This document shows positions 35,018-44,079 of a stretch of 64,000 bases of DNA, one piece after another. Each line of letters starts with the position of its first letter. Within the stretch, counting starts at the first letter, position 1. The translations under genes were made by a program, and so were the position numbers. Below the pieces are notes generated by a model. It was given only the letters and a program-made list of their open reading frames with translations, was not told the origin of the DNA and searched no databases. The stretch lies in contig JACIYT010000002.1 in the NCBI GenBank assembly GCA_014359765.1, positions 124,001-188,000 of the forward strand. The letters run 5' to 3'. Source of the stretch: Roseovarius sp. Lineage in GTDB: Bacteria > Pseudomonadota > Alphaproteobacteria > Rhodobacterales > Rhodobacteraceae.

Positions 35018-36204
35018 GCGGGGCGGCGGCCGGCGGGCCGCTGGCCGGGCTGCGGGTGATCGACCTGGGTCAGGTCTATCTCGGGCCGTATTGCGGGCTG
35101 ATGTTCGCGCTCATGGGCGCCGAGGTCCTCAAGATCGAGCCCCCCGGCGGCGACAGCATCCGCGGCATCGCCGCGGGCTGCGAGAATCCCGCGGCGATGA
35201 TGCTCAATTCCAGCAAGCAGAGCGTGACGCTCGACCTGCGCAGCGAGGAGGGGCGCGCGGCGCTGCTGGCGCTGGTGGAGGGCGCCGATGTCCTGATCGA
35301 GAATTTCCGGCCCGGTACCATGGAGAGGCTCGGCCTCGGCTGGGAGACGCTGAGCGCGCGAAACCCGCGCCTGGTCATGGGATCGGGCAAGGGATACGCG
35401 GCCGATTCGGTCTATCGCGACGCGGCGGCGATGGATTTTCCCATCCAGGCCCTGAGCGGGCTCATGTCGGTGACTGGCTTCGCCGACGGCCCGCCGGTGA
35501 AATGCGGCGCGGCGATCACCGATTTTCTCGGCGGGATCCACCTCTTCGGCGGTATCATGGCGGCGCTCCACGCGCGCGGCCGGAGCGGGCAGGGCGATTT
35601 CGTGGAGATCGCCATGCAGGACGTGGCGCATCACGCGCTGGCCTCCAACATCGCCAGTCTCCTGCTCGCGACCGACGGGTTCATGGACCGGGCCGGCAAC
35701 AGTCAGGCGGTGCTCAAGGTCGCGCCCTATGACCTGTTTCCGGCGCGGGACGGGCAGGTGGCGATCATGTGTCTGACAGACCGGCACTGGCGCGAACTGC
35801 TGCGCGCCATGGGCCGCGCGGATCTGACCGAAGATCCCGGGCTGGCCAGCGCCCCGGCGCGCTGCGCCCGGCGGGCCGAGGTCGATGGGCTGGTGGCGGC
35901 GTGGACATCGGGGCTGACCCGCGCCGAGATTTTCGCGGCGCTGAACGCGGTGCATGTTCCCGGCGCGCCGGTGCGCACCCTCGCCGAGGTTGTGGCCGAT
36001 GCCGAGATGCGCGCCCGAGGCATGATCCACGACCTGCCGCATCCCGATCTCGGCACGGTTCCGGTCCCGGGATTGCCCATGCGTTTCGCGCGCCACCGCC
36101 CCGAGCCCCCCAGACCCCTTCCACCCGCCGGCGCCGATACGGTGCGCGTGCTGCGCGCGCTGCGCGATGCCCCGCCACATTCTCACGAAAAGGACACAGG
36201 CTGA
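35014..36204 (+). CDS. CaiB/BaiF-type class III CoA-transferase
   Basis: 396 residues: 'LAGLRVIDLGQVYLGPYCGLMFALMGAEVLKIEPPGGD' and 'DFPIQALSGLMSVTG', with the aspartate that forms the aspartyl-CoA thioester. It would load CoA from a donor thioester onto a carboxylic acid, so this operon activates its substrate without ATP. Located between a crotonase and two acyl-CoA dehydrogenases and upstream of a TRAP importer, which points to a carboxylate taken up by that importer. Confidence 0.87.
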   Translation: MSGAAAGGPLAGLRVIDLGQVYLGPYCGLMFALMGAEVLKIEPPGGDSIRGIAAGCENPAAMMLNSSKQSVTLDLRSEEGRAALLALVEGADVLIENFRPGTMERLGLGWETLSARNPRLVMGSGKGYAADSVYRDAAAMDFPIQALSGLMSVTGFADGPPVKCGAAITDFLGGIHLFGGIMAALHARGRSGQGDFVEIAMQDVAHHALASNIASLLLATDGFMDRAGNSQAVLKVAPYDLFPARDGQVAIMCLTDRHWRELLRAMGRADLTEDPGLASAPARCARRAEVDGLVAAWTSGLTRAEIFAALNAVHVPGAPVRTLAEVVADAEMRARGMIHDLPHPDLGTVPVPGLPMRFARHRPEPPRPLPPAGADTVRVLRALRDAPPHSHEKDTG

Positions 36205-36205
36205 C

Positions 36206-37387
36206 ATGACCAGCTTCAAGCTCGATCCCGAACTGGAGGACTTTCGCCAGGAGGTGCGCAAGCTCGCGGAACGGGAATTCGCCCCGAAGGCCGCTTACTG
36301 GGACGAGAAGGAGGAGTTTCCCGCCGTCAATCGCGACAAGCTGGCCGAGCTGGGCTATCTGGGGATGTTCATCCCCGAGGAATACGGCGGCTCCGGCGCT
36401 CCGGTGATCCAGGGCACCGTCTTTCTCGAGGAAATGGCCCGGGTCTGCTTCAACACGGCGCTGGTCTCGCAGCTCTATCTCAACGGGCCATCGCGGGCGA
36501 TCAGCGTGCTGGGCAATGACGAGCAGAAGCAACGGTTTCTGCCGGACATGGCGGCGGGGCGGAAATTCATCGCCATCGCGATCAGCGAGCCCGAGGCCGG
36601 ATCGGCGGTCACCGACCTGCGCACGACGGCCACGCCGGATGGCGACGGCTGGGTGATCAACGGCAACAAGTGCTGGTCCACCGGCGCGCATGTGGCGGAT
36701 TACGCGCTGGTCTTCTGCCGGTTCGGCAAGGCGAGCGGGGCAAGGGGGATCGGCGCCTTCATCGTCGATCTGAAGAAGCCGGGCGCGCGGATCGGCCACA
36801 TATCGCTGAAGATGGGGGGGCGGGGGCTGACCGAGGCCGAGATCATCCTCGAGAATTACCGCGCCGGCCCCGAGGATGTCCTTGTCGAGGGCGATCCGGG
36901 GAGCTCCCGGTCCTTTGCCCTGCTGATGAGCAGCTTCGGGCCGGAGCGGGTGGGCAACGCGGCGATGTGCGTGGGGCTGGCACAGGGCGCGTTCGAGGCC
37001 GCCAGGGACTATTCCGAAATCCGCCATCAGTTCGGGCGTCCGATCAAGGAATTCCAGGGCCTGCAATGGAAGATCGCCGACATGGCCACCCAGATCCACG
37101 CGGCAAGGCTGATGGTCTATCGGGCCGCGACCAACCCGGCGCCGAACGGCTTTCCCGATCCGATGGATGCAACCATGGCCAAGCTCTATGCCAACGAGAT
37201 GGCGCAGCGCGTCACCAACGAGGCGCTCCAGATGCATGGCCATAACGGCTATACGCGCGAATACCCTCTCGAACGAATGGTGCGCGATGCGCGCGGCTTT
37301 GCGCTGGGCGGCGGCACCGTGGAGATCCTGCGCAACACGATCGCCGCGATGGTCTATGGCCACAGCTTCAACCAGCGGCGGGAGTAG
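36206..37387 (+). CDS. Acyl-CoA dehydrogenase (G-helix glutamate type)
   Basis: 393 residues with the full fold ('AISEPEAGSAVTDLRT', 'NGYTREYPLERMVRDARG'). At the usual 'YEGT' base position it has GGT, without glutamate, but a glutamate is present in 'FGPERVGNAAM', the position used by isovaleryl-CoA-type dehydrogenases. So it is probably active on a branched or unusual acyl-CoA. The start at 36206 is 1 base after the CoA-transferase stop. Five bases separate it from the next dehydrogenase. Confidence 0.82.
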   Translation: MTSFKLDPELEDFRQEVRKLAEREFAPKAAYWDEKEEFPAVNRDKLAELGYLGMFIPEEYGGSGAPVIQGTVFLEEMARVCFNTALVSQLYLNGPSRAISVLGNDEQKQRFLPDMAAGRKFIAIAISEPEAGSAVTDLRTTATPDGDGWVINGNKCWSTGAHVADYALVFCRFGKASGARGIGAFIVDLKKPGARIGHISLKMGGRGLTEAEIILENYRAGPEDVLVEGDPGSSRSFALLMSSFGPERVGNAAMCVGLAQGAFEAARDYSEIRHQFGRPIKEFQGLQWKIADMATQIHAARLMVYRAATNPAPNGFPDPMDATMAKLYANEMAQRVTNEALQMHGHNGYTREYPLERMVRDARGFALGGGTVEILRNTIAAMVYGHSFNQRRE

Positions 37388-37392
37388 GGCCG

Positions 37393-38547
37393 ATGCATCC
37401 CTCATTGCTGAGCGAGGAACAGATCGCTCTCAAGGATGCGGCGCGCAGGCTGGCGCAGGGCGAGTTTCGCGAGCGCGCGGCGCGCTGGGACCGCGAGGGC
37501 ATCTACCCGGAGGAAAACCATCACCGCCTGGGCGCGCTCGGCTATCTGGGCATGACCATCCCCGAGGAATACGGCGGCGGGGGCGCCGCGCTGGTGGATT
37601 GCTACCTGGTGATCGAGGAGCTGGCCAAGGTGGATTTCAACACCGCGCTGATCGTCCACGATCAGAATGTCTCGCCGCGGATCATCGCCACCTGCGGCAG
37701 CGACGCGCTCAGGCGCGCCTTCCTGCCGCGCCTTGCGGCGGGCGAGATCGAATGCGCGATCGCCTGGACCGAGCCGGGCGCCGGTTCGGACGCCACCGCG
37801 ATCACCACCTCGCTGCGCCCCGAGGGGAACGGTTATGTGCTCAATGGCGGCAAGATTTTCACCACTTTCGGCGACCGGGCCGATTTCCTCCTGGTCTATG
37901 CACGGTTTTGCGACAGCAAGGGCGCGCGGGGCATCGGCACGGTGCTGGTGCCCCGCGAGAGCCCCGGCGTGAGCGTGACCACCCTCGAGCAGAAGATGGG
38001 CGCGCGCGGCTGCAACGAATGCGAAATCCATTTCGACGACGTGCGGGTGCCCACCGACAATATCGTGACCGAGGGGCTGGCAGAGAATTCCAGCGGCTTT
38101 GTCCGCCCGCTGGGCGTCTATAACGCCACGCGCGTCGGGATGGGGGTTCTCGCGCTGGGCGTGGCCGAAGGGGCGTTCGATCTCGCGCGGGACTACATGA
38201 AGACCCGCCGCCAGTTCGGCGCGGCGCTCGCCGACATGCAGGGCCTTCAATGGATGATGTCGGACATGAAGGTGCAGATCGAGGCAGCGCGGTCGCTTTG
38301 CTATACCGCCCTGTCGCTGATCGACCGGGGCCAGCCCGATCCGACGCTGTGCTCGATCGCCAAGGTCCAGGCCACCGAGATGGCGCAGCGCGTGACCCAT
38401 GACGCCATGCAGATGTTCGGCGGCTATGGCTATTTCGGCTCGTTGCCGCTCGAGCGGATGGTGCGGGACGTACGGATGCTGACGATCACCGGGGGCACGA
38501 CGCAGATCCACAAGAACGGGATCGCGCGGGCGGTGTTCGCCGACTGA
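37393..38547 (+). CDS. Acyl-CoA dehydrogenase with non-canonical base (alicyclic-acyl-CoA dehydrogenase-like)
   Basis: 384 residues, complete domain set ('AIAWTEPGAGSDATAI', 'GGYGYFGSLPLERMVRDV'). It lacks glutamate at both known base positions: the 'EGT' motif is G367-G-T and the G-helix position reads 'YNATRVGM'. Instead D90 lies in 'ALIVHDQNVSP', matching in number the catalytic Asp91 that I recall for cyclohexanecarboxyl-CoA and cyclohexenecarboxyl-CoA dehydrogenases of Syntrophus. This makes an alicyclic substrate plausible but unproven. Downstream are a crotonase and a TRAP importer. Confidence 0.8.
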   Translation: MHPSLLSEEQIALKDAARRLAQGEFRERAARWDREGIYPEENHHRLGALGYLGMTIPEEYGGGGAALVDCYLVIEELAKVDFNTALIVHDQNVSPRIIATCGSDALRRAFLPRLAAGEIECAIAWTEPGAGSDATAITTSLRPEGNGYVLNGGKIFTTFGDRADFLLVYARFCDSKGARGIGTVLVPRESPGVSVTTLEQKMGARGCNECEIHFDDVRVPTDNIVTEGLAENSSGFVRPLGVYNATRVGMGVLALGVAEGAFDLARDYMKTRRQFGAALADMQGLQWMMSDMKVQIEAARSLCYTALSLIDRGQPDPTLCSIAKVQATEMAQRVTHDAMQMFGGYGYFGSLPLERMVRDVRMLTITGGTTQIHKNGIARAVFAD

Positions 38548-38575
38548 CGGGACCTTGCCAAGGGGGAGGAGGCAC

Positions 38576-39352
38576 ATGACAGGCGACATCGTGGTGGAAC
38601 GCGGGGGCGGGCTGGCGACGGTGACCCTGTCCCGGCCGGAGAAGCTCAACGCGCTGACCCTGGAGATGCGCACCGAGCTGCGCGATGCGTTCCGCGATTT
38701 CAGCACCGACCCCGAGGTGCGGGCGGTGCTGCTGCGCGCCGAGGGGCGGGCCTTCTGCGCCGGCGCCGACATCACGACGATGGGCAAGGATGACGTCTGG
38801 GGGGATCGCGCCCGGCTCTGGCGGGCGCATCAGATGATCCTCGCGATCTACAACTGCGAAAAGCCGGTGGTCGCGGCGGTGCGCGGCCCGGCGGTGGGCA
38901 TCGGCCTGAGCATCGCGCTGGCCTGTGACGTGGTGATTGCGTCGCAGACCGCGCAGCTCGGCCAGGTCTTTCGCCGGATCGGCCTTGCCCCCGATGGCGG
39001 CGCCGCCTTCTTCCTTCAGAACCTGATCGGGCGGCAGCGGGCCACCGATCTCGCCTTCACCGCGCGCATGGTGCCGGCCGAAGAGGCGCTGGGCCTCGGG
39101 CTGGTCAGCCAGGTCCACCCCGATGCGGCGCTGGACAGGGCGGCACATGCCTATGCCGAGGACCTCGCCAGCGGGCCGACCCTCGCGCTGGCCGGGGCCA
39201 AACGCCTCATGCGCGCGGCGATGCAGCCGGCGCTGGAGAGCTTTCTCGATACCGAGGCGGTGATCCAGGGCCAGATCATCAAGAGCGCCGATCACGCCGA
39301 GGGGATCGATGCCTTTCTGAACAGGAGGGAACCGCGGTTTCGTGGTGTCTAG
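38576..39352 (+). CDS. Enoyl-CoA hydratase/isomerase family protein
   Basis: 258 residues: 'LRAEGRAFCAGADITTM' and 'AAVRGPAVGIGLSIALACDVV' oxyanion-hole segments and 'RRIGLAPDGGAAFFLQNLIG', again Asp-Gly-Gly in the active loop. A second crotonase in the operon implies two enoyl-CoA steps or a hydrolase/isomerase role. Start set by AGGGGGAGGA at 38561-38570. A 93-base gap leads to the TRAP genes. Confidence 0.8.
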   Translation: MTGDIVVERGGGLATVTLSRPEKLNALTLEMRTELRDAFRDFSTDPEVRAVLLRAEGRAFCAGADITTMGKDDVWGDRARLWRAHQMILAIYNCEKPVVAAVRGPAVGIGLSIALACDVVIASQTAQLGQVFRRIGLAPDGGAAFFLQNLIGRQRATDLAFTARMVPAEEALGLGLVSQVHPDAALDRAAHAYAEDLASGPTLALAGAKRLMRAAMQPALESFLDTEAVIQGQIIKSADHAEGIDAFLNRREPRFRGV

Positions 39353-39445
39353 GGCATGTCGCGCGGGCCGGGCGAGGACACATGACCTCGATCCGCACGG
39401 CTCCGCCGGCACTGCCGGGCGCGACGACAGGGGAAGGAAACGGAG

Positions 39446-39967
39446 ATGGACACGCTAATCGCAGCACTTGGCCGGGTATCGCGGATCGTCACCTATGTTG
39501 CGGCGGCGCTTGCGGCGCTGATGATGGTGCATGTCGCCGTCGATGTCATCCTGAGTCAGTTCATCGCCGAGCCGCTGCCGGGAACCGTGGACTATGTGTC
39601 CTACTATTACATGGTCGGCCTCGTCTTTCTGCCCCTCGCCTTCGTCGAATCCGGCAACGAGCATATCCGGGTTGACCTGCTCCACGATCGGCTTCCGCCG
39701 CCGGCACGGACCGTTCTCGACATGCTGGCCCTCGCTCTGTCGATGGTGTTCTATGGCCTGCTCACATGGCAGACCTGGATCGACGCGGTGGAGAAATACG
39801 CCATCGGGGAACGCTCGATGGGGATGGCGGCGGTGACGGTCTGGCCGGGCCGCTTCTTCGTGCCTCTCGGCGCGGGGCTCATGGTGATTCTCCTGCTGGC
39901 CAAGCTGATCCGGCGGCCGTTCACCGAGGCGGTCATGCTCCGCCCCGATCATGACATGCACGAATAG
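39446..39967 (+). CDS. dctQ: TRAP transporter small membrane subunit (DctQ)
   Basis: 173 residues with four membrane helices, the DctQ pattern; 'GNEHIRVDLLHDRL' is the typical loop after helix 2. Partner of DctM encoded next, forming the sodium-driven secondary importer fed by a periplasmic binding protein. Same strand and close spacing to the acyl-CoA genes suggest co-expression. Confidence 0.88.
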   Translation: MDTLIAALGRVSRIVTYVAAALAALMMVHVAVDVILSQFIAEPLPGTVDYVSYYYMVGLVFLPLAFVESGNEHIRVDLLHDRLPPPARTVLDMLALALSMVFYGLLTWQTWIDAVEKYAIGERSMGMAAVTVWPGRFFVPLGAGLMVILLLAKLIRRPFTEAVMLRPDHDMHE

Positions 39968-39977
39968 GAGCGCAACG

Positions 39978-41285
39978 GTGAGCTTTTTCCAGATCGGCCT
40001 TTGCGGCATTTTCTCGGTCATCATCCTGGTCCTGCTGCGCGTCCCGATCGCGGTGGCGCTGGGGATCGTGTCCTTCTTCGGGTTCTGGGCGATGCTGGGC
40101 AGCGGCGCGGCCTTCGGTCTGCTCACGGCGGTGCCATACAACTTTGCCGCGCACTGGACGCTGAGCTCGATCCCGATGTTCCTTCTGATGGGCTATGTCT
40201 GTTACCAGACAGACATCACCCGAGGGATCTTCAGGGCGGCGCGGGTGTGGCTGTCGTTCCTGCCCGGGGGGCTGGCAGTCGCGAGCGTCGCCGGCGCCGC
40301 CCTGTTCTCGGCTGCCGCGGGATCGAGCCTCGCCTGTGCCGCGGCGATGGGGCGGATCGCCGTGCCCGAGATGCTGAAGCGCAACTATGATCCCGGGCTG
40401 AGCACGGCAGTGGTGGCCGCGGCAGGCACGATGGGATCGCTCATCCCGCCGAGCATTCTGCTGATCATCTATGGAATTCTTGCCGAGGTCTCGATCAGCA
40501 AGCTGTTTCTTGCCGCCATCGTGCCGGGGCTTCTGACGATGTTCGGATATGTCGGGGTGATCGTCATTCGTGCCAGGATGAATCCCGACATGGCGCCGCC
40601 GCTCGACGAGCGCGGGACATGGTCCGAACGCCTGGCGGCGCTGGGCGATACCTGGCCGGTTCTGCTTCTGGTCGTGGGCGTGTTCGGGGGCCTTTTTACC
40701 GGGATCTTCACACCCACCCAGGCCGGCGCCGTCGGCGCCGCGTTGTCCTTCGTGATCGCGGCGGCACGCGGCACACTGAACTGGAGGGTCTCGAAGATCG
40801 CGCTGATGGACACCGCGAAGATGACCGCGGCGATCTTCATCATCGCGGTCGGTGCGAACCTGTTTTCCCGGTTTCTGGCGATCAGCGGGGTTCCCGATGC
40901 GATGTCGGGCCTGGTGATCGACATGGGCGCCAGCTACGTGATGCTGGTCGTCGGGACGGCGGTGATCTTCTGCCTGCTGGGCATGATCCTCGATCCGCTG
41001 GGCATCATGTTGCTGACGCTGCCGATCCTGCTGCCGATTTTCGAGGCGAACCACATCAGCCTGATCTGGCTTGGCGTTCTCGCCACCAAGCTCGTCGAGA
41101 TGGCGCTGATCACGCCGCCGGTGGGTCTCAACGTCTTCGTGATCAAGGGGATCGTCGGGGATGCTGTGCCGATCGGGCGGATCTTCAAGGGCGTCATGTG
41201 GTTCCTCGCGGCCGATGTTCTGGTGCTGGTCGTCATGATCGCCTTTCCCGAGCTGATCATGTTCCTGCCGGGACTTGGAAAGTGA
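39978..41285 (+). CDS. dctM: TRAP transporter large permease (DctM)
   Basis: 435 residues, about 11-12 helices, with DctM hallmarks 'GTMGSLIPPSILLIIYGILAEVSISKLFLAAIVPGLL' and 'LLGMILDPLGIMLLTLPILLPI'. Carries substrate across the inner membrane by sodium symport. I chose GTG 39978 (MSFFQIGLCG) because TAGGAG is 7 bases upstream and it avoids overlap into DctQ. Confidence 0.9.
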   Translation: MSFFQIGLCGIFSVIILVLLRVPIAVALGIVSFFGFWAMLGSGAAFGLLTAVPYNFAAHWTLSSIPMFLLMGYVCYQTDITRGIFRAARVWLSFLPGGLAVASVAGAALFSAAAGSSLACAAAMGRIAVPEMLKRNYDPGLSTAVVAAAGTMGSLIPPSILLIIYGILAEVSISKLFLAAIVPGLLTMFGYVGVIVIRARMNPDMAPPLDERGTWSERLAALGDTWPVLLLVVGVFGGLFTGIFTPTQAGAVGAALSFVIAAARGTLNWRVSKIALMDTAKMTAAIFIIAVGANLFSRFLAISGVPDAMSGLVIDMGASYVMLVVGTAVIFCLLGMILDPLGIMLLTLPILLPIFEANHISLIWLGVLATKLVEMALITPPVGLNVFVIKGIVGDAVPIGRIFKGVMWFLAADVLVLVVMIAFPELIMFLPGLGK

Positions 41286-41286
41286 G

Positions 41287-41304
41287 GCGGCCCCGGAGGG
41301 CCGC
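41287..41304 (+). promoter_or_regulatory. Stem-loop between dctM and dctP
   Basis: GCGGCCC-CGGA-GGGCCGC (41287-41304), stem 7 bp with a tetraloop, starting 2 bases after dctM. Such intergenic hairpins can set different message levels for membrane and binding-protein genes. No T run. Confidence 0.45.
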
Positions 41305-41350
41305 GGTGAAACCCGCGCAAAGGCGGATTGTGATGAAGAGGAGGAGAAAG

Positions 41351-42484
41351 ATGATGCTGAACAGGATGCTGGCGGTGCTGGCTGCGGGCGCGGTGCTCGG
41401 GGCGGCGCCGGCCCTGGCGGAGAAACGCGTGACGGTCAGCACATGGACCTCGCCCAATCACGCGGCCTCGCGAGGCCATACCGCCTTTATCGAGATGACG
41501 GACGCCGAATCTCCAGGGACATTCAAGTTCCATCAGTTCACTGGCGGCGCGCTGCTCGGCCCCAAGCCGACGCTGTCCGGGCTCCGCGACGGCGTGGCCG
41601 ATGTGGGCCTGCTGGCATTTACCTATTTCCGCTCGGAAATGCCCTATGCGCAGATGGTCGCCGATCTCGCGCTTCTGGGCGACGACCACTATGTGATGGC
41701 CGGGGCGACCAGCGAATTCGTGATGCTGCACTGTCAGCCCTGCAAGGACGAGTTCGCCCGGAACGGCATGGTGGCGCTCAGCGGGCTCAGCACCGCGCCC
41801 TATGTTCTGCTGACGACCGTGCCGATCGTGGAGATCGCGGACATGAAGGGCGTCAAGGTGCGCACCGGGGGATCTGTCTGGGATCGCTGGGCGGTCCGGC
41901 TCGGGGCCGAGCCGGTGAACGTGCCGTCGAGCGAGATGTATGACACGATGAGCCACGGGGTCGTGACCGCGGCGGTGCAGCCTGTTGGCGCGCTCAAGGG
42001 CCACAGCCTGATCGAAGTGGCCAGGCATCTCACGAACCTGCCCCTCGGCACCTATCATTCCGGTTCGATCTTTGCCGTCGGCCCGAGGTTCTGGCGGGGG
42101 CTGTCGCTCGAGGAGCGCGAGAAGTTCACTGCCAGAATGCCCGAAGCCCTCGCCCAGACCGAGGTCTATTACGAAACCGACGATCTCGCCGTGCTCGAGG
42201 AAGCGGGGACACTGGGCCTGACGGTCCACGAGCCGTCGCCGGAGTTCCTCCAGGATCTGCTGGATTTCCGCGTCGCCGATCTGGACGAGATCGCGCGCAT
42301 CTCGCGCGAGGAGCGCGGGATCGAGGATCCCGAGGCGCTGATCGCGACCTACCGGGGGCTGATCACGAAATGGCAGGACCTGGTGGCGCCGCTGCACCCG
42401 ATCCGCGACAATCCCCAGCCCTACGCGGATCTTCTGCGGCAGGAAATCTATTCGAAGATCGACCTCGCAACCTATCCGGATTGA
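41351..42484 (+). CDS. dctP: TRAP transporter substrate-binding protein (DctP family)
   Basis: 377 residues, N-terminal signal peptide MMLNRMLAVLAAGAVLGAAPALA, then a periplasmic TRAP-binding fold; 'MKGVKVRTGGSVWDRWAVRLGAEPVNVPSSEMYDTMSHGVVTAAV' is the conserved ligand region, where the arginine pairs with the substrate carboxylate. So an organic acid is the likely cargo. GAGGAGGAG precedes the start chosen; ATG 41333 is a possible longer start adding a basic MKRRRK. Last gene of the operon before a convergent hairpin. Confidence 0.88.
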   Translation: MMLNRMLAVLAAGAVLGAAPALAEKRVTVSTWTSPNHAASRGHTAFIEMTDAESPGTFKFHQFTGGALLGPKPTLSGLRDGVADVGLLAFTYFRSEMPYAQMVADLALLGDDHYVMAGATSEFVMLHCQPCKDEFARNGMVALSGLSTAPYVLLTTVPIVEIADMKGVKVRTGGSVWDRWAVRLGAEPVNVPSSEMYDTMSHGVVTAAVQPVGALKGHSLIEVARHLTNLPLGTYHSGSIFAVGPRFWRGLSLEEREKFTARMPEALAQTEVYYETDDLAVLEEAGTLGLTVHEPSPEFLQDLLDFRVADLDEIARISREERGIEDPEALIATYRGLITKWQDLVAPLHPIRDNPQPYADLLRQEIYSKIDLATYPD

Positions 42485-42504
42485 GAACCGGGCGCTGTGC
42501 GGGC

Positions 42505-42534
42505 ACTGCGGCCCTCCCGTGGGAGGGCCGCAGT
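42505..42534. terminator. Convergent hairpin between dctP and the thiolase-like gene
   Basis: Nearly continuous perfect stem: ACTGCGGCCCTCCC (42505-42518), GT, GGGAGGGCCGCAGT (42521-42534). It lies 20 bases after dctP (+) and 6 bases beyond the thiolase-like gene stop (-). No T run on either side, so the terminator role is inferred from position and stability. Confidence 0.6.
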
Positions 42535-42539
42535 CCGGA

Positions 42540-43685
42540 TCAGAGCGTGGCCCCGGTGCCGAGGATATTCGTCACCTGGCTCGACAGGACGCCGCCGTTG
42601 CCATGCGCCAGCGCGATCTCGGCGCCGGGGATCTGACGCTCTCCGGCCTCGCCGCGCAGCTGCCGCACCGCTTCGACCAGGGTAAAGATGCCATACATGC
42701 CGGGATGCACGCAGGACAGCCCGCCGCCATTGGTGTTCACCGGCAGGTGACCACCGGGCGCGATGCCGCCCCCCTCGACAAAGGCACCGCCCTCGCCCTT
42801 GGCGCAGAATCCGAGATCCTCGAGGAACAGGATCACGTTGATCGTGAAGGCATCGTAGAGCTGCACCACGTCGATATCCGCGGGCCGCAGGCCGGCCATC
42901 GCCATCGCGGCACGACCCGACTGCACGGCGCCGGTCACGGTCAGATCCGCCATTTCCGAGATGTCCCGATGAGTCGTGCCCTCGCCGCCGCCCAGCAGAT
43001 AGACCGGCGGCTGCGGGTGGTCCCTCGCCGTCTCCGCGCGCCGCATCACCAGCGCGCCGCCGCCATCGGTGACCAGACAGCAGTCGCGCACCCGCAGCGG
43101 ATCCGACACGAGCCGCGAGGCCATGACATCCTCCCGCGTCAGCGGGTCGCGCACAAAGGCATCGGGGTTCTTGCGCGCCCAGGCACGGGCGGCGACCGCC
43201 ACATCGGCGAGCTGTTCGCGCGTGGTCCCGAACTGCGTCATGTGACGATCCGCGGCAAGCGCGTAGGAGGACAGCGGGAACAACGGCCGGTAGGGCGCCT
43301 CGTGGGTCGGCAGCCCGAGCGCGGTCATCAGCTTGCCCGAGGCGGTGCGCTGGTTCGAGCCGTAACAGATGAGCACGGTATCGGCGAGGCGCAGCTCGAG
43401 CAGCATGGCCGCCCAGAGCGTGTGCGACAGGAAGGACGATCCGCCCATCCGGTTGTTCATCGTGAACTTTGGCCGCAGGCCCAGCTCCTGCGCCAGGGTC
43501 AGCCCCGAGAGCATGTCGAGCGGCTGGCAGGTGGCGATCGCGTCCACCTCGTGCAGCGACATCCCGGCATCGGCGAGCGCGCCATGCGCCGCCTCGATGG
43601 TGATTTCCATCGAGGTCTTGCCATGTGCCTCGCCACAGCCGGCGAGCGCGGCCCCGACGATGGCGGCCCTTCCGCGCAGGCTCAT
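42540..43685 (-). CDS. Thiolase-fold lipid-transfer-type enzyme (Ltp2-like retro-aldolase candidate)
   Basis: 381 residues, thiolase superfamily of the SCP2/Ltp2 class. The nucleophilic cysteine region reads 'NNRMGGSSFLSHTLWAAM', with no cysteine in place, so classical thiolysis is unlikely. 'QLYDAFTINV' and 'HPGMYGIFTLVEA' keep tyrosines in the regions important in Ltp2 aldolases, which cleave a tertiary hydroxyacyl-CoA side chain. The upstream DUF35 gene overlaps by ATGA, as expected for an Ltp2-DUF35 complex. Substrate unknown; steroid-like or branched acyl-CoA is inferred from the operon. Confidence 0.78.
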   Translation of the reverse strand: MSLRGRAAIVGAALAGCGEAHGKTSMEITIEAAHGALADAGMSLHEVDAIATCQPLDMLSGLTLAQELGLRPKFTMNNRMGGSSFLSHTLWAAMLLELRLADTVLICYGSNQRTASGKLMTALGLPTHEAPYRPLFPLSSYALAADRHMTQFGTTREQLADVAVAARAWARKNPDAFVRDPLTREDVMASRLVSDPLRVRDCCLVTDGGGALVMRRAETARDHPQPPVYLLGGGEGTTHRDISEMADLTVTGAVQSGRAAMAMAGLRPADIDVVQLYDAFTINVILFLEDLGFCAKGEGGAFVEGGGIAPGGHLPVNTNGGGLSCVHPGMYGIFTLVEAVRQLRGEAGERQIPGAEIALAHGNGGVLSSQVTNILGTGATL

Positions 43686-44077
43686 GACATGGCTCCTTCG
43701 GGCCGGAACACCACCGCCGGTTCGCCATCCGCACCCTTGCCGATTGTCGCCGTCACCCGGAGGCCCGCGGTAATGTCGTCATTGGCGATGCCGTCCACGC
43801 GCGACATCATGCGCACGCCCTCCTCGAGGTCCACCAGAACCACGTTGTAGTCGCCGCCCTTCTCGGGTCTGCGGCGGACGATCGTGCGTGCGTGAACGGT
43901 GCCGCGCCCCGTGGGCGCCACCCAGCCGAGCGCGGCGCCGCCGCAGGCCGGGCAGATCACGCGCGGATGAAAGACATGCGTGCCGCAGCCATCGCATTTC
44001 TGTATCTCGAAGACGCCTTCCGCCAGCCTGGCGGCAAAGACGGCATCGGGCCCCGGGCCCTCGAATGCTGTTCCCAT
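43682..44077 (-). CDS. DUF35 OB-fold/zinc-ribbon acyl-CoA-binding partner protein
   Basis: 131 residues: rubredoxin-like zinc ribbon 'CDGCGTHVFHPRVICPACG' followed by an OB fold ('GRGTVHARTIVRRRP'). DUF35 proteins pair with SCP2-type thiolases and MaoC proteins and act as CoA-binding partners. Overlap with the thiolase-like gene supports one complex. Start ATG 44077 is 2 bases after the SDR stop. Confidence 0.85.
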   Translation of the reverse strand: MGTAFEGPGPDAVFAARLAEGVFEIQKCDGCGTHVFHPRVICPACGGAALGWVAPTGRGTVHARTIVRRRPEKGGDYNVVLVDLEEGVRMMSRVDGIANDDITAGLRVTATIGKGADGEPAVVFRPEGAMS

Positions 44078-44079
44078 GA

